Origin: Rahnella laticis
GTDB taxonomy: Bacteria; Pseudomonadota; Gammaproteobacteria; Enterobacterales; Enterobacteriaceae
Assembly (NCBI RefSeq): GCF_015644585.1
Contig: NZ_JADOBI010000006.1
Location: forward strand, 372,001-436,000
Reading direction: 5' to 3'
DNA length: 64,000 bases
In this document: positions 1 through 9,414 of the stretch, one piece after another
Layout: every line of letters starts with the position of its first letter
Numbering within the stretch: the first letter of the stretch is position 1
Notes under the pieces: model-generated
Databases searched by the model: none
Told to the model about the DNA's origin: nothing
What the model saw: the letters and a program-made list of their open reading frames with translations, nothing else
Position numbers and translations under genes: made by a program

Positions 1-15
1 TCAGGAGAAATCGCC

Positions 16-1293
16 ATGAAACAGCCCGGGATCGCCGCCCGCCGGTGGTGGTACATCATGCCGGTCGTGTTCATCACGTACAGCCTGGCCTATGTCGATC
101 GCTCGAATTTCAGTTTCGCGTCGGCGGCGGGCATTAATGACGATCTCGGCATCACCAAAGGTATGTCGTCCCTGCTGGGTGCGCTGTTTTTCTTAGGTTA
201 TTTCTTCTTCCAAATCCCCGGCACTATTTACGCCGAGCGGCGCAGCGTTAAAAAGCTGATTTTCTGGTGCCTTTTGCTGTGGGGCGGATTCGCCTCGCTG
301 ACCGGTGTCGTCACTGATATTCCGATGCTGGCGGTGATCCGTTTCGCGCTGGGCGTGGTGGAAGCCGCGGTCATGCCCGCGATGCTGGTGTATATCAGCA
401 ACTGGTTTACGAAGTCCGAACGCTCGCGCGCCAATACGTTTCTGATCCTCGGCAATCCGGTCACGGTGTTGTGGATGTCGGTGCTTTCCGGCTATCTGAT
501 CAAGTCGTTCGGCTGGCGCGAGATGTTTATTTTCGAGGGCATTCCTGCGGTGATCTGGGCGATTATCTGGTGGTTTACCGTCAAGGATAAACCCGAAGAA
601 GTCAGCTGGCTGAGCAGTCAGGAGAAGAGCGCGCTGGCCGAACAGCTGGAAAAAGAGCAGAAAAGTATTCAGGCGGTGGGCGGTTATCGCGACGCTTTCC
701 GTTCGCGGAACGTCATTTTTCTTTGCCTGCAATATTTCTTCTGGAGCATCGGCGTGTACGGCTTTGTATTGTGGCTGCCGTCGATTTTGCGCGACGGGAA
801 ATCGATGGGCATGGTCGAAGCGGGCTGGCTGTCGTCCGTGCCATATCTGGCGGCCACTATCGCCATGATTCTGGTGTCGTGGGCTTCTGACAAGATGCAA
901 AACCGCCGGTTATTTGTCTGGCCGCTTTTACTGGTCGGCGCGCTGGCATTCTTTGGTTCATGGGCCGTTGGCACAAACAATTTCTGGCTTTCGTACAGTT
1001 TACTGGTGGTCGCTGCCGCGGCAATGTATGCCCCGTATGGCCCGTTTTTCGCCATCATTCCTGAAATGCTGCCGAAGAATGTTTCCGGCGGCGCAATGGC
1101 GTTAATCAACAGCCTCGGAGCGCTTGGCTCGTTCTTTGGTTCCTGGTTTGTCGGCTATCTGAACGGTAATACGGGCAGCCCGGCAGCCTCCTTTATTTTT
1201 ATGGCCGTGTCGTTACTGGTTTCCGCAGGATTAACCCTGCTGGTAAAACCGCGACAATCTGAAATGAAACAAAAAGAAGTTTCCTTAACCTGA
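16..1293 (+). CDS. MFS permease, anion:cation symporter family, probable 2-ketoaldonate (2-ketogluconate-type) transporter
   Basis: A 425-residue protein with about twelve hydrophobic segments and the anion:cation symporter signature YVDRSNFSFA near residue 26 in the first membrane helix. It is an inner-membrane secondary transporter. The ATG follows a good AGGAG ribosome site at the very start of the window, so its promoter is not visible. The stop lies about 15 bases before ghrB, whose product reduces 2-ketogluconate and other 2-ketoaldonates, which suggests a transport-plus-reduction operon. Family membership is clear; the substrate is inferred from the neighbour. Hexuronate or another sugar acid remains possible. 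Confidence 0.75.
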   Translation: MKQPGIAARRWWYIMPVVFITYSLAYVDRSNFSFASAAGINDDLGITKGMSSLLGALFFLGYFFFQIPGTIYAERRSVKKLIFWCLLLWGGFASLTGVVTDIPMLAVIRFALGVVEAAVMPAMLVYISNWFTKSERSRANTFLILGNPVTVLWMSVLSGYLIKSFGWREMFIFEGIPAVIWAIIWWFTVKDKPEEVSWLSSQEKSALAEQLEKEQKSIQAVGGYRDAFRSRNVIFLCLQYFFWSIGVYGFVLWLPSILRDGKSMGMVEAGWLSSVPYLAATIAMILVSWASDKMQNRRLFVWPLLLVGALAFFGSWAVGTNNFWLSYSLLVVAAAAMYAPYGPFFAIIPEMLPKNVSGGAMALINSLGALGSFFGSWFVGYLNGNTGSPAASFIFMAVSLLVSAGLTLLVKPRQSEMKQKEVSLT

Positions 1294-1307
1294 GGGAGTT
1301 GTAATTG

Positions 1308-2285
1308 ATGAAGCCGTCTATCGTTGTGTATAAGAAACAACCCGCAGACCTGCAACAACGCCTGGAACAGCATTTCGCCATCACTCAATTTGATGACATC
1401 ACTGAAGAAAACCGTGCGCAGGTTTTAGACGCATTGCAGAATGCAGAAGGGTTGCTGGGCTCAGGCGGGCGGGTGGATAAAGATTTGCTGGATCACGCAC
1501 CGCGCCTGCGCGCCGTTTCCACCAGCTCCGTAGGCTACGATAATTTTGACGTGGCAGAGCTGACGCGTCGTGAAATCCCGCTGATGCATACCCCGACCGC
1601 GCTGACCGATACGGTCGCCGATACCGTGATGGCGCTGGTGCTGGCGACTGCCCGCCGCGTCGTGAATCTGGCCGAACGTGTGAAAGCGGGCGAATGGACA
1701 CAAAACGTAGGCCCGGACTGGTTCGGCATTGATGTTCACCACAAAACCATGGGCATCGTGGGTATGGGCCGTATCGGCCTGGCGCTCGCGCAACGTGCGC
1801 ATTTCGGTTTTGATATGCCGATTCTGTACAACGCACGCAGTCAGCATACCGAAGCGGAAGAGCGTTTTGGCGCACGCAAATGTGAGCTGGACGAACTGCT
1901 GGAGAAATCAGATTTCGTCTGTGTTCTGCTGCCTATGACCAAAGAGACGTTCCACCTGATCGGCAAGGAACAGCTGGCGAAAATGAAGTCCAGCGCCGTG
2001 CTGGTCAGCGCCGGTCGTGGCCCGGTCATTGATGAACCAGCGCTGATTGAAGCGCTGAAAGACGGGACGATTTATGGTGCCGGGATGGACGTGTTTGAGA
2101 AAGAACCGTTGCCGAAAGGTTCCCCGCTGCTGAGCCTGCCCAACGTGGTGGCGCTGCCGCACGTGGGTTCCGCGACGCATCAGACCCGTTACGATATGGC
2201 GGCCTGTGCGGTGGATAACCTGATCGCCGCCCTGAACGGCGACGTTAAACAGTTCTGCGTGAATCCGGAAGTTCTCAGAAAGTAA
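1308..2285 (+). CDS. ghrB: Glyoxylate/hydroxypyruvate/2-ketogluconate reductase B
   Basis: A 325-residue D-isomer-specific 2-hydroxyacid dehydrogenase that aligns with E. coli GhrB over its full length. It reduces glyoxylate, hydroxypyruvate and 2-ketoaldonates with NADPH in the cytoplasm. The nucleotide-binding motif GMGRIG lies near residue 151. The family catalytic Arg (in SAGRGP, about 235), Glu (about 264) and His (in PHVGS, about 286) are all present. The ATG at 1308 is preferred to the TTG one codon earlier; GAGGGA sits upstream. It follows the permease closely and probably shares its mRNA. Confidence 0.92.
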   Translation: MKPSIVVYKKQPADLQQRLEQHFAITQFDDITEENRAQVLDALQNAEGLLGSGGRVDKDLLDHAPRLRAVSTSSVGYDNFDVAELTRREIPLMHTPTALTDTVADTVMALVLATARRVVNLAERVKAGEWTQNVGPDWFGIDVHHKTMGIVGMGRIGLALAQRAHFGFDMPILYNARSQHTEAEERFGARKCELDELLEKSDFVCVLLPMTKETFHLIGKEQLAKMKSSAVLVSAGRGPVIDEPALIEALKDGTIYGAGMDVFEKEPLPKGSPLLSLPNVVALPHVGSATHQTRYDMAACAVDNLIAALNGDVKQFCVNPEVLRK

Positions 2286-2294
2286 TCCCTTCCT

Positions 2295-2329
2295 GTCCTT
2301 CCCTTTCAGTTGTTTTGAAGGGGAAGGAC
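2295..2329 (+). other. Inverted repeat after ghrB, possible weak terminator
   Basis: GTCCTTCCC at 2295-2303 pairs with GGGAAGGAC at 2321-2329, giving a stem of at least 9 bp around a loop of about 17 bases. No T run follows on the plus strand, so an intrinsic terminator is doubtful. It may separate ghrB from avtA or stabilise the 3' end. Confidence 0.35.
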
Positions 2330-2414
2330 AATTCAAAACCCCGTGGTCGGATTGCACTGCTTTGCCTCAGGCGTTATGGTGGGCATCACATTTCGATAAC
2401 ATACAAAGCTTTCT

Positions 2415-3665
2415 ATGACGTTTTCTGCTTTCGGTGACAAATTTACCCGTTTTTCAGGCATTACCCGCCTGATGGGCGATATGAATGACGGTTTACGCAC
2501 ACCAGGTGCTGTGATGTTGGGCGGCGGTAATCCGGCGCAGATCCCTGAGATGCAGGATTATTTCCAGACGCTGCTGACGGAAATGCTGGCTGAAGGCAAG
2601 CTGACCGAAGCGCTGTGCAATTACGACGGCCCGCAGGGCAAGGACGTACTGCGTCACGCACTGGCAGAAATGTTGCAGAAAGAACTCGGCTGGCAGCTCG
2701 ATGCGCAAAATATTGCGCTGACGAACGGCAGCCAGAGCGCCTTCTTCTATTTGTTTAACCTGTTCGCAGGACGCCGCGCCGACGGCAGCATGTCGAAAGT
2801 GCTGTTCCCGCTGGCCCCGGAATATCTGGGTTACGCAGACGCCGGGCTGGACGAAAACCTGTTTGTTTCCGCCAAACCGAATATCGAGCTGTTGCCCGAA
2901 GGCCAGTTCAAATATCACGTCGATTTTGATCATCTGAATATCACCGATGACATCGGCCTGATCTGCGTTTCACGCCCGACCAATCCGACCGGCAACGTGA
3001 TTACTGACGAAGAGCTGATCCGCCTCGATGCACTGGCGCAGCAAAAAGATATCCCGTTATTAATCGATAACGCCTATGGCGTGCCGTTCCCCGGCATCGT
3101 GTTTACCGATGCAACACCGCTGTGGAACCCGAATATCATTCTGTGCATGAGCCTGTCGAAACTCGGCCTGCCGGGTTCCCGCTGCGGCATCGTGATTGCC
3201 GATGAGAAAATCATCAAAGCGATCAGCAACATGAACGGGATTATCAGCCTGTCGCCCGGCAGCGTCGGGCCAGCCATCGCCAATGAAATGATCGCCCGTG
3301 GCGATTTACTGCGGCTTTCCGAAGACGTCATCAAACCGTTTTATTACCAGCGCGTGCAGGAAACCATCGCCACGCTGCGCCGCTATCTGCCGGAAGAGCG
3401 TTGCCTGATCCACAAACCGGAAGGCGCAATTTTCCTGTGGCTGTGGTTTAAGGATCTGCCGATTACGACTGAAGTGTTGTATCAGCGCCTGAAACAGCGC
3501 GGCGTGCTGATGGTGCCGGGGGATTATTTCTTCCCGGGGCTGGAGCATCCGTGGGCGCACACGCATCAGTGCATGCGCATGAACTACGTGCCGGACGCCG
3601 AACAGATTGAACGCGGCGTGAAAATTCTGGCGGAAGAAGTCGAGAAAGCGCACGCCGAAAATTAA
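2415..3665 (+). CDS. avtA: Valine--pyruvate aminotransferase (transaminase C)
   Basis: A 416-residue PLP-dependent class I/II aminotransferase, nearly identical in length and sequence to E. coli AvtA. It interconverts alanine plus 2-oxoisovalerate with pyruvate plus valine. The PLP-binding lysine is in SLSKLGLPGSR, about residue 249. The substrate-binding segment SRPTNPTGN is about 195 and the family Arg lies in the C-terminal third. The 129-base gap after ghrB holds an inverted repeat, so it is probably transcribed on its own. No strong Shine-Dalgarno precedes this ATG, but the N-terminus MTFSAFGDKFTR matches the family start. Confidence 0.95.
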   Translation: MTFSAFGDKFTRFSGITRLMGDMNDGLRTPGAVMLGGGNPAQIPEMQDYFQTLLTEMLAEGKLTEALCNYDGPQGKDVLRHALAEMLQKELGWQLDAQNIALTNGSQSAFFYLFNLFAGRRADGSMSKVLFPLAPEYLGYADAGLDENLFVSAKPNIELLPEGQFKYHVDFDHLNITDDIGLICVSRPTNPTGNVITDEELIRLDALAQQKDIPLLIDNAYGVPFPGIVFTDATPLWNPNIILCMSLSKLGLPGSRCGIVIADEKIIKAISNMNGIISLSPGSVGPAIANEMIARGDLLRLSEDVIKPFYYQRVQETIATLRRYLPEERCLIHKPEGAIFLWLWFKDLPITTEVLYQRLKQRGVLMVPGDYFFPGLEHPWAHTHQCMRMNYVPDAEQIERGVKILAEEVEKAHAEN

Positions 3666-3687
3666 TTTTTCTGCGCAGCAGGCATAA

Positions 3688-3718
3688 AAAAACAGGAGGA
3701 CATTTGTCCTCCTGTTTT
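3688..3718. terminator. Bidirectional terminator between avtA and ibpB
   Basis: AACAGGAGGACA (3691-3702) pairs perfectly with TGTCCTCCTGTT (3705-3716) around a two-base spacer, flanked by A and T runs on both sides. It can serve the convergent avtA and ibpB transcripts. Confidence 0.85.
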
Positions 3719-3743
3719 CGTTTTTAGCGACTCTGCCGCCGGA

Positions 3744-4178
3744 TTACGCTGACTGATTCTCCAGTGCAGGTTTCTCGGTGCCGATCGCAATTTTCTGTGG
3801 CTGCAAAGCTTCCGGTACGTCACGCACCAGATTGATGTGCAGCAGGCCGTTTACAAACTCGGCGGCCGACACATGCATGTGCTCTGCCAGCGTGAAGCTC
3901 AGGGTGAAAGGCTTAATCACTAATCCCTGATGCAAATACTCCACTTTGGTTTCCTGCTGAGCCGGGGCGCCGCTGACGGTTAAACGCGGCCCTTCAACTT
4001 CAATATTCAGCTCACTCTGCTGGAAACCGGCCAGTGCCAGTGAAATGCGGTAATGATTGTCGTCAGACTTCTCAATATTGTACGGAGGAAAAGCCTGATC
4101 GCCGCCCTGCATTGAGCTGGCTAATTTATCAAAACCAATCCACTGACGAAGTAATGGGGAAATATCATAATTACGCAT
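3744..4178 (-). CDS. ibpB: Small heat shock chaperone IbpB
   Basis: A 144-residue alpha-crystallin-type small heat shock protein that binds aggregating proteins and passes them to DnaK and ClpB. The N-terminus ([20 protein letters not shown]) and the segment [16 protein letters not shown] mark it as IbpB rather than IbpA. The alpha-crystallin domain spans about residues 30-125, and a C-terminal I-x-I contact motif (IAI) is present. It lies 118 bases downstream of ibpA in the same direction and has its own thermometer hairpin just upstream of the start. Confidence 0.95.
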   Translation of the reverse strand: MRNYDISPLLRQWIGFDKLASSMQGGDQAFPPYNIEKSDDNHYRISLALAGFQQSELNIEVEGPRLTVSGAPAQQETKVEYLHQGLVIKPFTLSFTLAEHMHVSAAEFVNGLLHINLVRDVPEALQPQKIAIGTEKPALENQSA

Positions 4179-4185
4179 GGTGTAA

Positions 4186-4203
4186 CTCCTTCTTTGAAGC
4201 GAG
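4186..4203 (-). promoter_or_regulatory. ROSE-type RNA thermometer hairpin, ibpB leader
   Basis: On the minus strand the RNA reads CUCGCUU-CAAAG-AAGGAG. CUC and CUU pair with AAG and GAG, leaving one bulged G opposite the Shine-Dalgarno. This is the signature final hairpin of ROSE thermometers, which hide the ribosome site at low temperature. It ends 7 bases before the ibpB ATG. Confidence 0.8.
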
Positions 4204-4296
4204 ATTAATTAATCCGTCGCCCGATTGGGGTGTGACGGTTCAGCCCCCTGACGGCGAGCTTAAACTTTTTCATTTGTGCGTTGTCTTTATAAACGC

Positions 4297-4707
4297 TTAG
4301 CGGATCTCGATACGCCGTGGTTTAGACGTTTCAGGAACGATGCGTTCCAGATCGATATACAGCAAACCATTCGACAAATTGGCCGCTTTAATTTGAATGT
4401 GTTCGGCCAGCTGGAATTTGCGTTCGAAATTACGCTCAGCAATGCCCTGATATAAATATGTGCGGTCAGCGTCAGACGGTGCATGCGCGCCTTTGACCAC
4501 TAACATATTGTCGTGCGCTGTAATGTCCAGTTCGGATTCGGCAAATCCCGCTACCGCGATGGCAATCCGGTAATGGTTTTCGTCAACCAATTCAACATTA
4601 TAAGGAGGATAGCCGCCACCCTGATTCTGACCCGATTCGATAAGATTAAATAAACGGTCAAAACCAATTGCAGAGCGGTATAGTGGTGATAAATCAAAAT
4701 TACGCAT
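4297..4707 (-). CDS. ibpA: Small heat shock chaperone IbpA
   Basis: A 136-residue alpha-crystallin-type small heat shock protein, almost collinear with E. coli IbpA ([21 protein letters not shown] at the start; C-terminal I-x-I motif IEI). It co-assembles with IbpB on denatured proteins in the cytoplasm. I place the start at 4707 because the family begins MRNFDLSP and GTCAGGAG lies just upstream; a longer reading from 4725 would start inside the ribosome site. A sigma-32-type promoter and a thermometer hairpin precede it, giving both transcriptional and translational heat control. Confidence 0.96.
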   Translation of the reverse strand: MRNFDLSPLYRSAIGFDRLFNLIESGQNQGGGYPPYNVELVDENHYRIAIAVAGFAESELDITAHDNMLVVKGAHAPSDADRTYLYQGIAERNFERKFQLAEHIQIKAANLSNGLLYIDLERIVPETSKPRRIEIR

Positions 4708-4715
4708 TACTACTT

Positions 4716-4733
4716 CTCCTGACATTCAGCGAG
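4716..4733 (-). promoter_or_regulatory. ROSE-type RNA thermometer hairpin, ibpA leader
   Basis: The minus-strand RNA CUCGCUG-AAUGU-CAGGAG folds as 6 bp with a single bulged G and sequesters the AGGAG ribosome site of ibpA. The same geometry recurs before ibpB with different bases in the inner pairs and loop, which supports conservation of structure rather than sequence. Confidence 0.82.
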
Positions 4734-4823
4734 TGTATGTATATAGCCTTCCGGATGGGACAGGCTCGCGGCGCAGTTTATATTCACGATCCCTTCCGGC
4801 GATCGTTCCCCTGCGTCGTACAT

Positions 4824-4854
4824 TAAAAATGGCGATGAAAGAGAGTATTTCAAG
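4824..4854 (-). promoter_or_regulatory. Sigma-32 (heat shock) promoter of ibpA
   Basis: Reading leftwards, CTTGAAA (4854-4848) is followed after 13 bases by CGCCATTTT (from 4834). This matches the RpoH pattern CTTGAAA, 13-15 bases, CCCCATnT. The transcript would start near 4815 and give a leader of about 100 bases that contains the thermometer hairpin. Confidence 0.8.
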
Positions 4855-5020
4855 TAGGCATTCGCAAGAAAAAGACAAAAATTTTGTTTTCGTTTGAACT
4901 GCGGGCGTCAGAATACAAATATTACGAGGGCGAAAAGCCAGGGACAGCAGGCGGTTTCCTGCAAGATTTCAAATAGTAATTACACTTAATGGGATCGCAG
5001 CCACAGAGCTACAGCTTGCT

Positions 5021-5050
5021 TTGTTAATTTTTTGTGCTGAGTGGTATAAG
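5021..5050 (+). promoter_or_regulatory. Possible sigma-70 promoter of yidQ
   Basis: TTGTTA (5021-5026) and TATAAG (5045-5050) are 18 bases apart, about 50 bases before the yidQ start. Apart from this and the ibpA control elements, I see nothing else in the 391-base ibpA-yidQ gap. Confidence 0.5.
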
Positions 5051-5098
5051 TCACTTTGACGTAAAAGCTCAGCCTGACAGCATAAGATGAGTTCTATC

Positions 5099-5476
5099 AT
5101 GAAGAAATTTGTATTAACGCCGCTGATGACAGGATGTGTTTTTTTAGCGACGAGCGGCTGTTCCAGCGTCATGAGCCATACCGGTGGCGATACAGGGTAT
5201 TATTCGGGCACGCGTTCAGACGTTAACATGATGAAAAGCGACGACACCAGCTGGGCGATGACCCCGCTGCTGTTAGTGGATTTACCTTTCAGCGCCTTAC
5301 TCGATACGGTTTTGCTGCCTTATGATTATTATCGCAGCGGAAAAGTCACGACGCGCGACCGCGTCAAAGCCAGCGAAGAGCACAACATTGCGCTGAGCAA
5401 CGGGGTCGATATCGATCACGTTCCGCCGATGACCACGACGCCGCGCACGCAGAAATCCTCCACGCATAAAAAGTAA
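5099..5476 (+). CDS. yidQ: YidQ-type small outer-membrane lipoprotein (DUF1375 family)
   Basis: A 125-residue protein with a lipoprotein signal peptide: positively charged MKK, a hydrophobic stretch, and lipobox TSGC with the modified cysteine at residue 21. The mature part has the family motif PLLLVDLPFSALLDTVLLPYD, typical of the YceK/YidQ family, whose function is unknown. The start at 5099 (MKKF) is chosen over 5087 because AAGATGAG lies at good distance and the signal peptide begins there. The position next to ibpA and convergent with yidR matches E. coli. Confidence 0.88.
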   Translation: MKKFVLTPLMTGCVFLATSGCSSVMSHTGGDTGYYSGTRSDVNMMKSDDTSWAMTPLLLVDLPFSALLDTVLLPYDYYRSGKVTTRDRVKASEEHNIALSNGVDIDHVPPMTTTPRTQKSSTHKK

Positions 5477-5496
5477 GCCTCGGCCTGAGGGAGTGA

Positions 5497-5517
5497 AACC
5501 GGCCAGACCGGCCGGTT
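5497..5517. terminator. Hairpin between convergent yidQ and yidR
   Basis: AACCGGCC pairs with GGCCGGTT (8 bp, five-base loop AGACC). T runs are short on either strand, so termination is plausible but not strong. Confidence 0.45.
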
Positions 5518-5527
5518 AGATAAAATA

Positions 5528-6793
5528 TCAGCGGCTGGCCGTCACGAAGATTTGCGCAAATTCCCCCACCTGACGCATAAAAGCTATCTGGCTGCCATCG
5601 GGGGAATACACTACGGCATCCGCGCACGGCGCGATGTCCGTTCTTACGGTCAGCCGGTGCATTTCTCCGCTTTCCACATCAAGGCGCATCAGGCTGTTAT
5701 CGCATACCAGCGTCACCGCTTTTCCGTCCGGGCTCCAGCTAAACGCCGACTGAATTCCGCTGGACGAATGGCTGATCTGCACCGGTTTGCCGCCATTGGG
5801 CGATACCGTCCAGAACTGCACCACATCTTTTTCATCCTTCATCAGAAACGCAATCTGGCTGCCATCCGGCGAAGACCGTAACCAGTGACGCGGCTGGGCG
5901 GCGATGCCTTTTTCGGTAAACGTAATGCGTCGCTGTTTCACGCCCGCCGGTGGCGCAGGCAGTGTGTCCGGCGTTCCCTGCAACGGTTTTTCCCCTGCTT
6001 TCAGGTAATCCGCGTCGTCTTGCGGCAAATCCACCACGAAAATTTCCGGATGCTTTTCTCCGCTGGCGGAAAGCGTGTCGCCAATGAAAGCCAGCGCCCG
6101 GCGCTGACGATTGCCGTCCGGTTTGAGATAGCCTTTCTGGCCTATCCAGCCTTCTTCATAAGCGCGGTTGATGTCGTCGCTGCCGGGCTGTGGCGTCACG
6201 GTGGTTTCACTGACCAGAACGCTGAAATGGCTGCCAGCGTATTCGCGGGGATGATGTTTTGGCGGCGTGACGGGGTGTGCCGATAAGGCGACGCCGACGT
6301 TGCGTAAATCCAGAGCAGGATTCAGTTCATGCAAAACATGGTCGTTGTAGGTAAAGCTGAGGCAGGAGCCGTCGGGGCTGAAAACGTGAACATGCGTGCC
6401 GCCACGTAAAGCACCCGGCGTAAACGGCGCGGTGATGTCCATCGCGTCGAGCGTAACGGCCTGCGCGCGCTGCGGCTCAGAGACAATGACACCGCGGCGA
6501 TGATGGAAATCATACTGCCAGCTGTCATACGGGTTTTCCGGGCCATGAATAAACGCATAACGGGCCGGCTGGTCCGGGCTGACTGTCACCACGCCCACAT
6601 GAGCATTTTCACCGGCGCGATAAAGGACTTCCGTCTCGCCGGTTTTCACATTCACACGCTCAATGGTCGAGCCGGTGAAAGAGCCACCGTGCGGACGCAC
6701 GTCATACACCAGCCACTGGCTGTCCGGCGTCCAGACGTTAATGTTGGTCAACTGATGCCCGCGGGCATCGGAAGTTAACTGTTTTTCGTTCAT
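5528..6793 (-). CDS. yidR: YidR, DUF3748 beta-propeller protein of unknown function
   Basis: A 421-residue protein with repeated SPDG..I.F / WTPDSQWLVYD blade motifs typical of TolB/WD40-like beta-propellers. SPDGSQIAF occurs twice (about residues 308 and 402), with related SPDG motifs elsewhere. No signal peptide is visible. It matches the E. coli YidR family (DUF3748), whose role is unknown. It lies downstream of dgoT, separated by a good terminator, so it is not obviously part of galactonate catabolism. Confidence 0.85.
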   Translation of the reverse strand: MNEKQLTSDARGHQLTNINVWTPDSQWLVYDVRPHGGSFTGSTIERVNVKTGETEVLYRAGENAHVGVVTVSPDQPARYAFIHGPENPYDSWQYDFHHRRGVIVSEPQRAQAVTLDAMDITAPFTPGALRGGTHVHVFSPDGSCLSFTYNDHVLHELNPALDLRNVGVALSAHPVTPPKHHPREYAGSHFSVLVSETTVTPQPGSDDINRAYEEGWIGQKGYLKPDGNRQRRALAFIGDTLSASGEKHPEIFVVDLPQDDADYLKAGEKPLQGTPDTLPAPPAGVKQRRITFTEKGIAAQPRHWLRSSPDGSQIAFLMKDEKDVVQFWTVSPNGGKPVQISHSSSGIQSAFSWSPDGKAVTLVCDNSLMRLDVESGEMHRLTVRTDIAPCADAVVYSPDGSQIAFMRQVGEFAQIFVTASR

Positions 6794-6798
6794 GTGTG

Positions 6799-6827
6799 AA
6801 AAAGCCCATACCTTATTGGAATGGGCT
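6799..6827 (-). terminator. Terminator at the end of the dgo operon
   Basis: Reading leftwards, AGCCCATTCC pairs with GGTATGGGCT (one mismatch) around loop AATAA, followed by TTTTT. It lies just past the dgoT stop and overlaps the region before yidR. Confidence 0.8.
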
Positions 6828-6860
6828 AAGACTACGACAGGCAGACAGCGGAGACAATCG

Positions 6861-8156
6861 TCAGATATCGCCGACGCGTTTCACTTCACCCACAAGGAAT
6901 ATATAAGAAAGCGCACCTAATAAAGCCACGGCGGAAATATAAATTAATGACGGTGCAAAGCCATAATCCTGCGCTAAATACCCGACAACCAATGGCACGG
7001 TAATTCCGCCCAATCCGCCCGCAAGATTAAATACGCCGCCCGTTAATCCGATTAACCGTACCGGAGCAAGAGAGGAAACCAGCGACCAGGTAATTGAAGC
7101 AAATCCGTTACCAAAGAAAGCCAGTGCCATTAATATCATTATCCACATCGGATCATTGGTATAATTCGCGCCCATAATACAGGTGGATAATAAGAGCCCG
7201 CTGATAATAGGCAGTTTGCGTGCAAAGCCGATGGATTTACCGTTGCGAACCAGTTTATCCGCCACCAGCCCGGATAACAGCACACCGAGAAAAGCAGCCA
7301 GGAACGGCACGGTAGTCATAAAGCCTGCGGTCAGCGCGGCAATGTGTTTTTCCTGCGTCAGGTAATTGGGGAACCAGGTCAGGAAAAACCACAGCGTGGA
7401 AGCCACCGCGAACTGCCCTAAATACACGCCGACCAGCTTGCGGTTAAAAACCAGTTTCCAGTCAGACGCCGTAAACGGTACGGATGTCTTCTTATCCGCT
7501 TGCGTATCGCCATCAATTAATCCGCCACCGGCACGGATATGTTCCAGTTCTTCAGCATTCACGCCTTTGCTTTTACGCGGAGACTGGTAAATGCAGAACC
7601 ACAGTACGGACCAGATAATCCCGATACCGCCGGTAATGATGAACACCCAGTGCCAGCTCAGCATCTCCTGGATCCAGATCAGCAGCGGCGTCAGGAAGGC
7701 TAAACCGACAAACTGCCCGGAGGTGTAAAAGCCCACGGCAGACGCACGTTCCTGCTCCGGAAACCAGCTGGTAACCATGCGGTTATTGGTCGGAAAAGCC
7801 GGTGCTTCAAACATGCCCGTCACGGCGCGCAGGCCAATCAGTGACGCTAATCCGCCGGCGAAACCCTGGAATAAGGTGGCGACGGACCAGCCTAAAATGG
7901 CAATAAAATAGGTGACTCTCGACCCGAATCTGTCGAGAAACCAGCCGCCGGGGATCTGACAGGCGGTATACGTCCACGCAAAAGCAGAAAATATATAGCC
8001 CATCTGCGTTTTGCTGATGCCAAATTCTTCCTGAATATGGGCAGACGCGACGGCCAGATTCGCGCGGTCAACATAACAAATCACCACAGTAATAAAGATC
8101 ATCAGCAAGGTGATATAACGTCTTTTGGTCGGTCTGACTTGTAGGGTGGTATCCAT
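6861..8156 (-). CDS. dgoT: D-galactonate transporter (MFS)
   Basis: A 431-residue anion:cation symporter of the MFS with about twelve membrane helices. The signature [10 protein letters not shown] is near residue 29. It is the last gene of a dgoRKADT cluster, as in E. coli, where DgoT brings in D-galactonate with protons. About 109 bases separate it from dgoD. Identity is strong from sequence and operon position. Confidence 0.93.
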   Translation of the reverse strand: MDTTLQVRPTKRRYITLLMIFITVVICYVDRANLAVASAHIQEEFGISKTQMGYIFSAFAWTYTACQIPGGWFLDRFGSRVTYFIAILGWSVATLFQGFAGGLASLIGLRAVTGMFEAPAFPTNNRMVTSWFPEQERASAVGFYTSGQFVGLAFLTPLLIWIQEMLSWHWVFIITGGIGIIWSVLWFCIYQSPRKSKGVNAEELEHIRAGGGLIDGDTQADKKTSVPFTASDWKLVFNRKLVGVYLGQFAVASTLWFFLTWFPNYLTQEKHIAALTAGFMTTVPFLAAFLGVLLSGLVADKLVRNGKSIGFARKLPIISGLLLSTCIMGANYTNDPMWIMILMALAFFGNGFASITWSLVSSLAPVRLIGLTGGVFNLAGGLGGITVPLVVGYLAQDYGFAPSLIYISAVALLGALSYIFLVGEVKRVGDI

Positions 8157-8265
8157 TTTTATTTCCTATTAATGGTTATCCTATAATAACAGGCGTAAGG
8201 GTGACTCAGAAATTCCCCTGATATTTTTAATGCGAAGTAATTTTTTATATTTTACGAAATTCGTT

Positions 8266-9414
8266 TTACCATTCTGCTACAGTACCGTCCGGATAACGCC
8301 AGAGTGGATTTCTCCAGTCAGGGGCATTTTTACTGCGTTCAATTACCAGCTCTTCGTTAATTTCGACGCCCAAGCCCGGTTTATTTGAAGGATAGAAATA
8401 TCCGTCATTCATTTTAAAGTCGTCTTTATTAATAACGTAATCCAGTAATTCAGCACCCTGGTTATAATGAATCCCCATGCTTTGTTCCTGAAGTACGGCA
8501 TTGCGCGAAACGAAATCAATATGCAGACACGCGGCCAGTGCAATCGGGCCAAGCGGACAATGTGGCGCGAGGGCAACGTCGTAAGATTCCGCCATTGCGG
8601 CAATTTTGAAGCACTCGGTAATGCCGCCTGCATGAGATAAATCAGGCTGAACAATCGCCAGGCCACCGTCGGCCAGCACGCGTTTGAAATCGAAGCGCGA
8701 GAACATGCGTTCACCGGCGGCAATCGGAATATGCGTTTGTGCGGCAAGGCGCGGATAATATTCAGATTGTTCGGCCAGAACCGGTTCTTCAATAAACAAC
8801 GGGCGATACGGTTCGAGCTCTTTGATCAGCACTTTTGCCATCGGCGCGCTGACGCGACCGTGGAAATCCAGACCAAATTCAATTTCATTGCCGAACTCAG
8901 CGCGGATTTGCGCCGCCTGTGAAACTGCGGCATCGACCTGACGGGCGTTTTCGATAATACCCATTTCTTCGCAGCCGTTTAGCTTGAAGGTATCGAAGCC
9001 AATTGTGCGTAATTTATTAATGCCATCAATGAGTTCAGACGGTCTGTCGCCACCGACCCAGCTGTAGGCTTTGATTTTGTCCCGCACCAGACCGCCCAGA
9101 AGCTGATAAACCGGAACGCTCAGCGCCTTGCCTTTGATGTCCCACAGCGCCTGATCAATACCGGAAATCGCGCTCATCAGAATCGGACCACCGCGATAGA
9201 ATCCGCCGCGATACAGCGTCTGCCAGATGTCGTTGATACGCGCCGGATCCTGCCCGATAACATATTCACTCAGCTCATGAACCGCGGCTTCCACGCTGCG
9301 CGCGCGCCCTTCAATAACCGGTTCACCCCAGCCCGTAATGCCTTCGTCCGTCTCAATCTTCAAAAACATCCAGCGCGGGGCTAAGCGGTAGGTGGTCAGT
9401 TTGGTGACTTTCAT
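8266..9414 (-). CDS. dgoD: D-galactonate dehydratase
   Basis: A 382-residue enolase-superfamily enzyme, collinear with E. coli DgoD. It dehydrates D-galactonate to 2-dehydro-3-deoxygalactonate. Metal ligands are present: Asp183 in LDFHGR, Glu209 in IEEPVL and Glu235 in AGERMFSR. His185 and His285 (APHCPLGP) are the general acid/base residues. The start overlaps the dgoA stop by four bases, indicating translational coupling. Confidence 0.96.
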   Translation of the reverse strand: MKVTKLTTYRLAPRWMFLKIETDEGITGWGEPVIEGRARSVEAAVHELSEYVIGQDPARINDIWQTLYRGGFYRGGPILMSAISGIDQALWDIKGKALSVPVYQLLGGLVRDKIKAYSWVGGDRPSELIDGINKLRTIGFDTFKLNGCEEMGIIENARQVDAAVSQAAQIRAEFGNEIEFGLDFHGRVSAPMAKVLIKELEPYRPLFIEEPVLAEQSEYYPRLAAQTHIPIAAGERMFSRFDFKRVLADGGLAIVQPDLSHAGGITECFKIAAMAESYDVALAPHCPLGPIALAACLHIDFVSRNAVLQEQSMGIHYNQGAELLDYVINKDDFKMNDGYFYPSNKPGLGVEINEELVIERSKNAPDWRNPLWRYPDGTVAEW

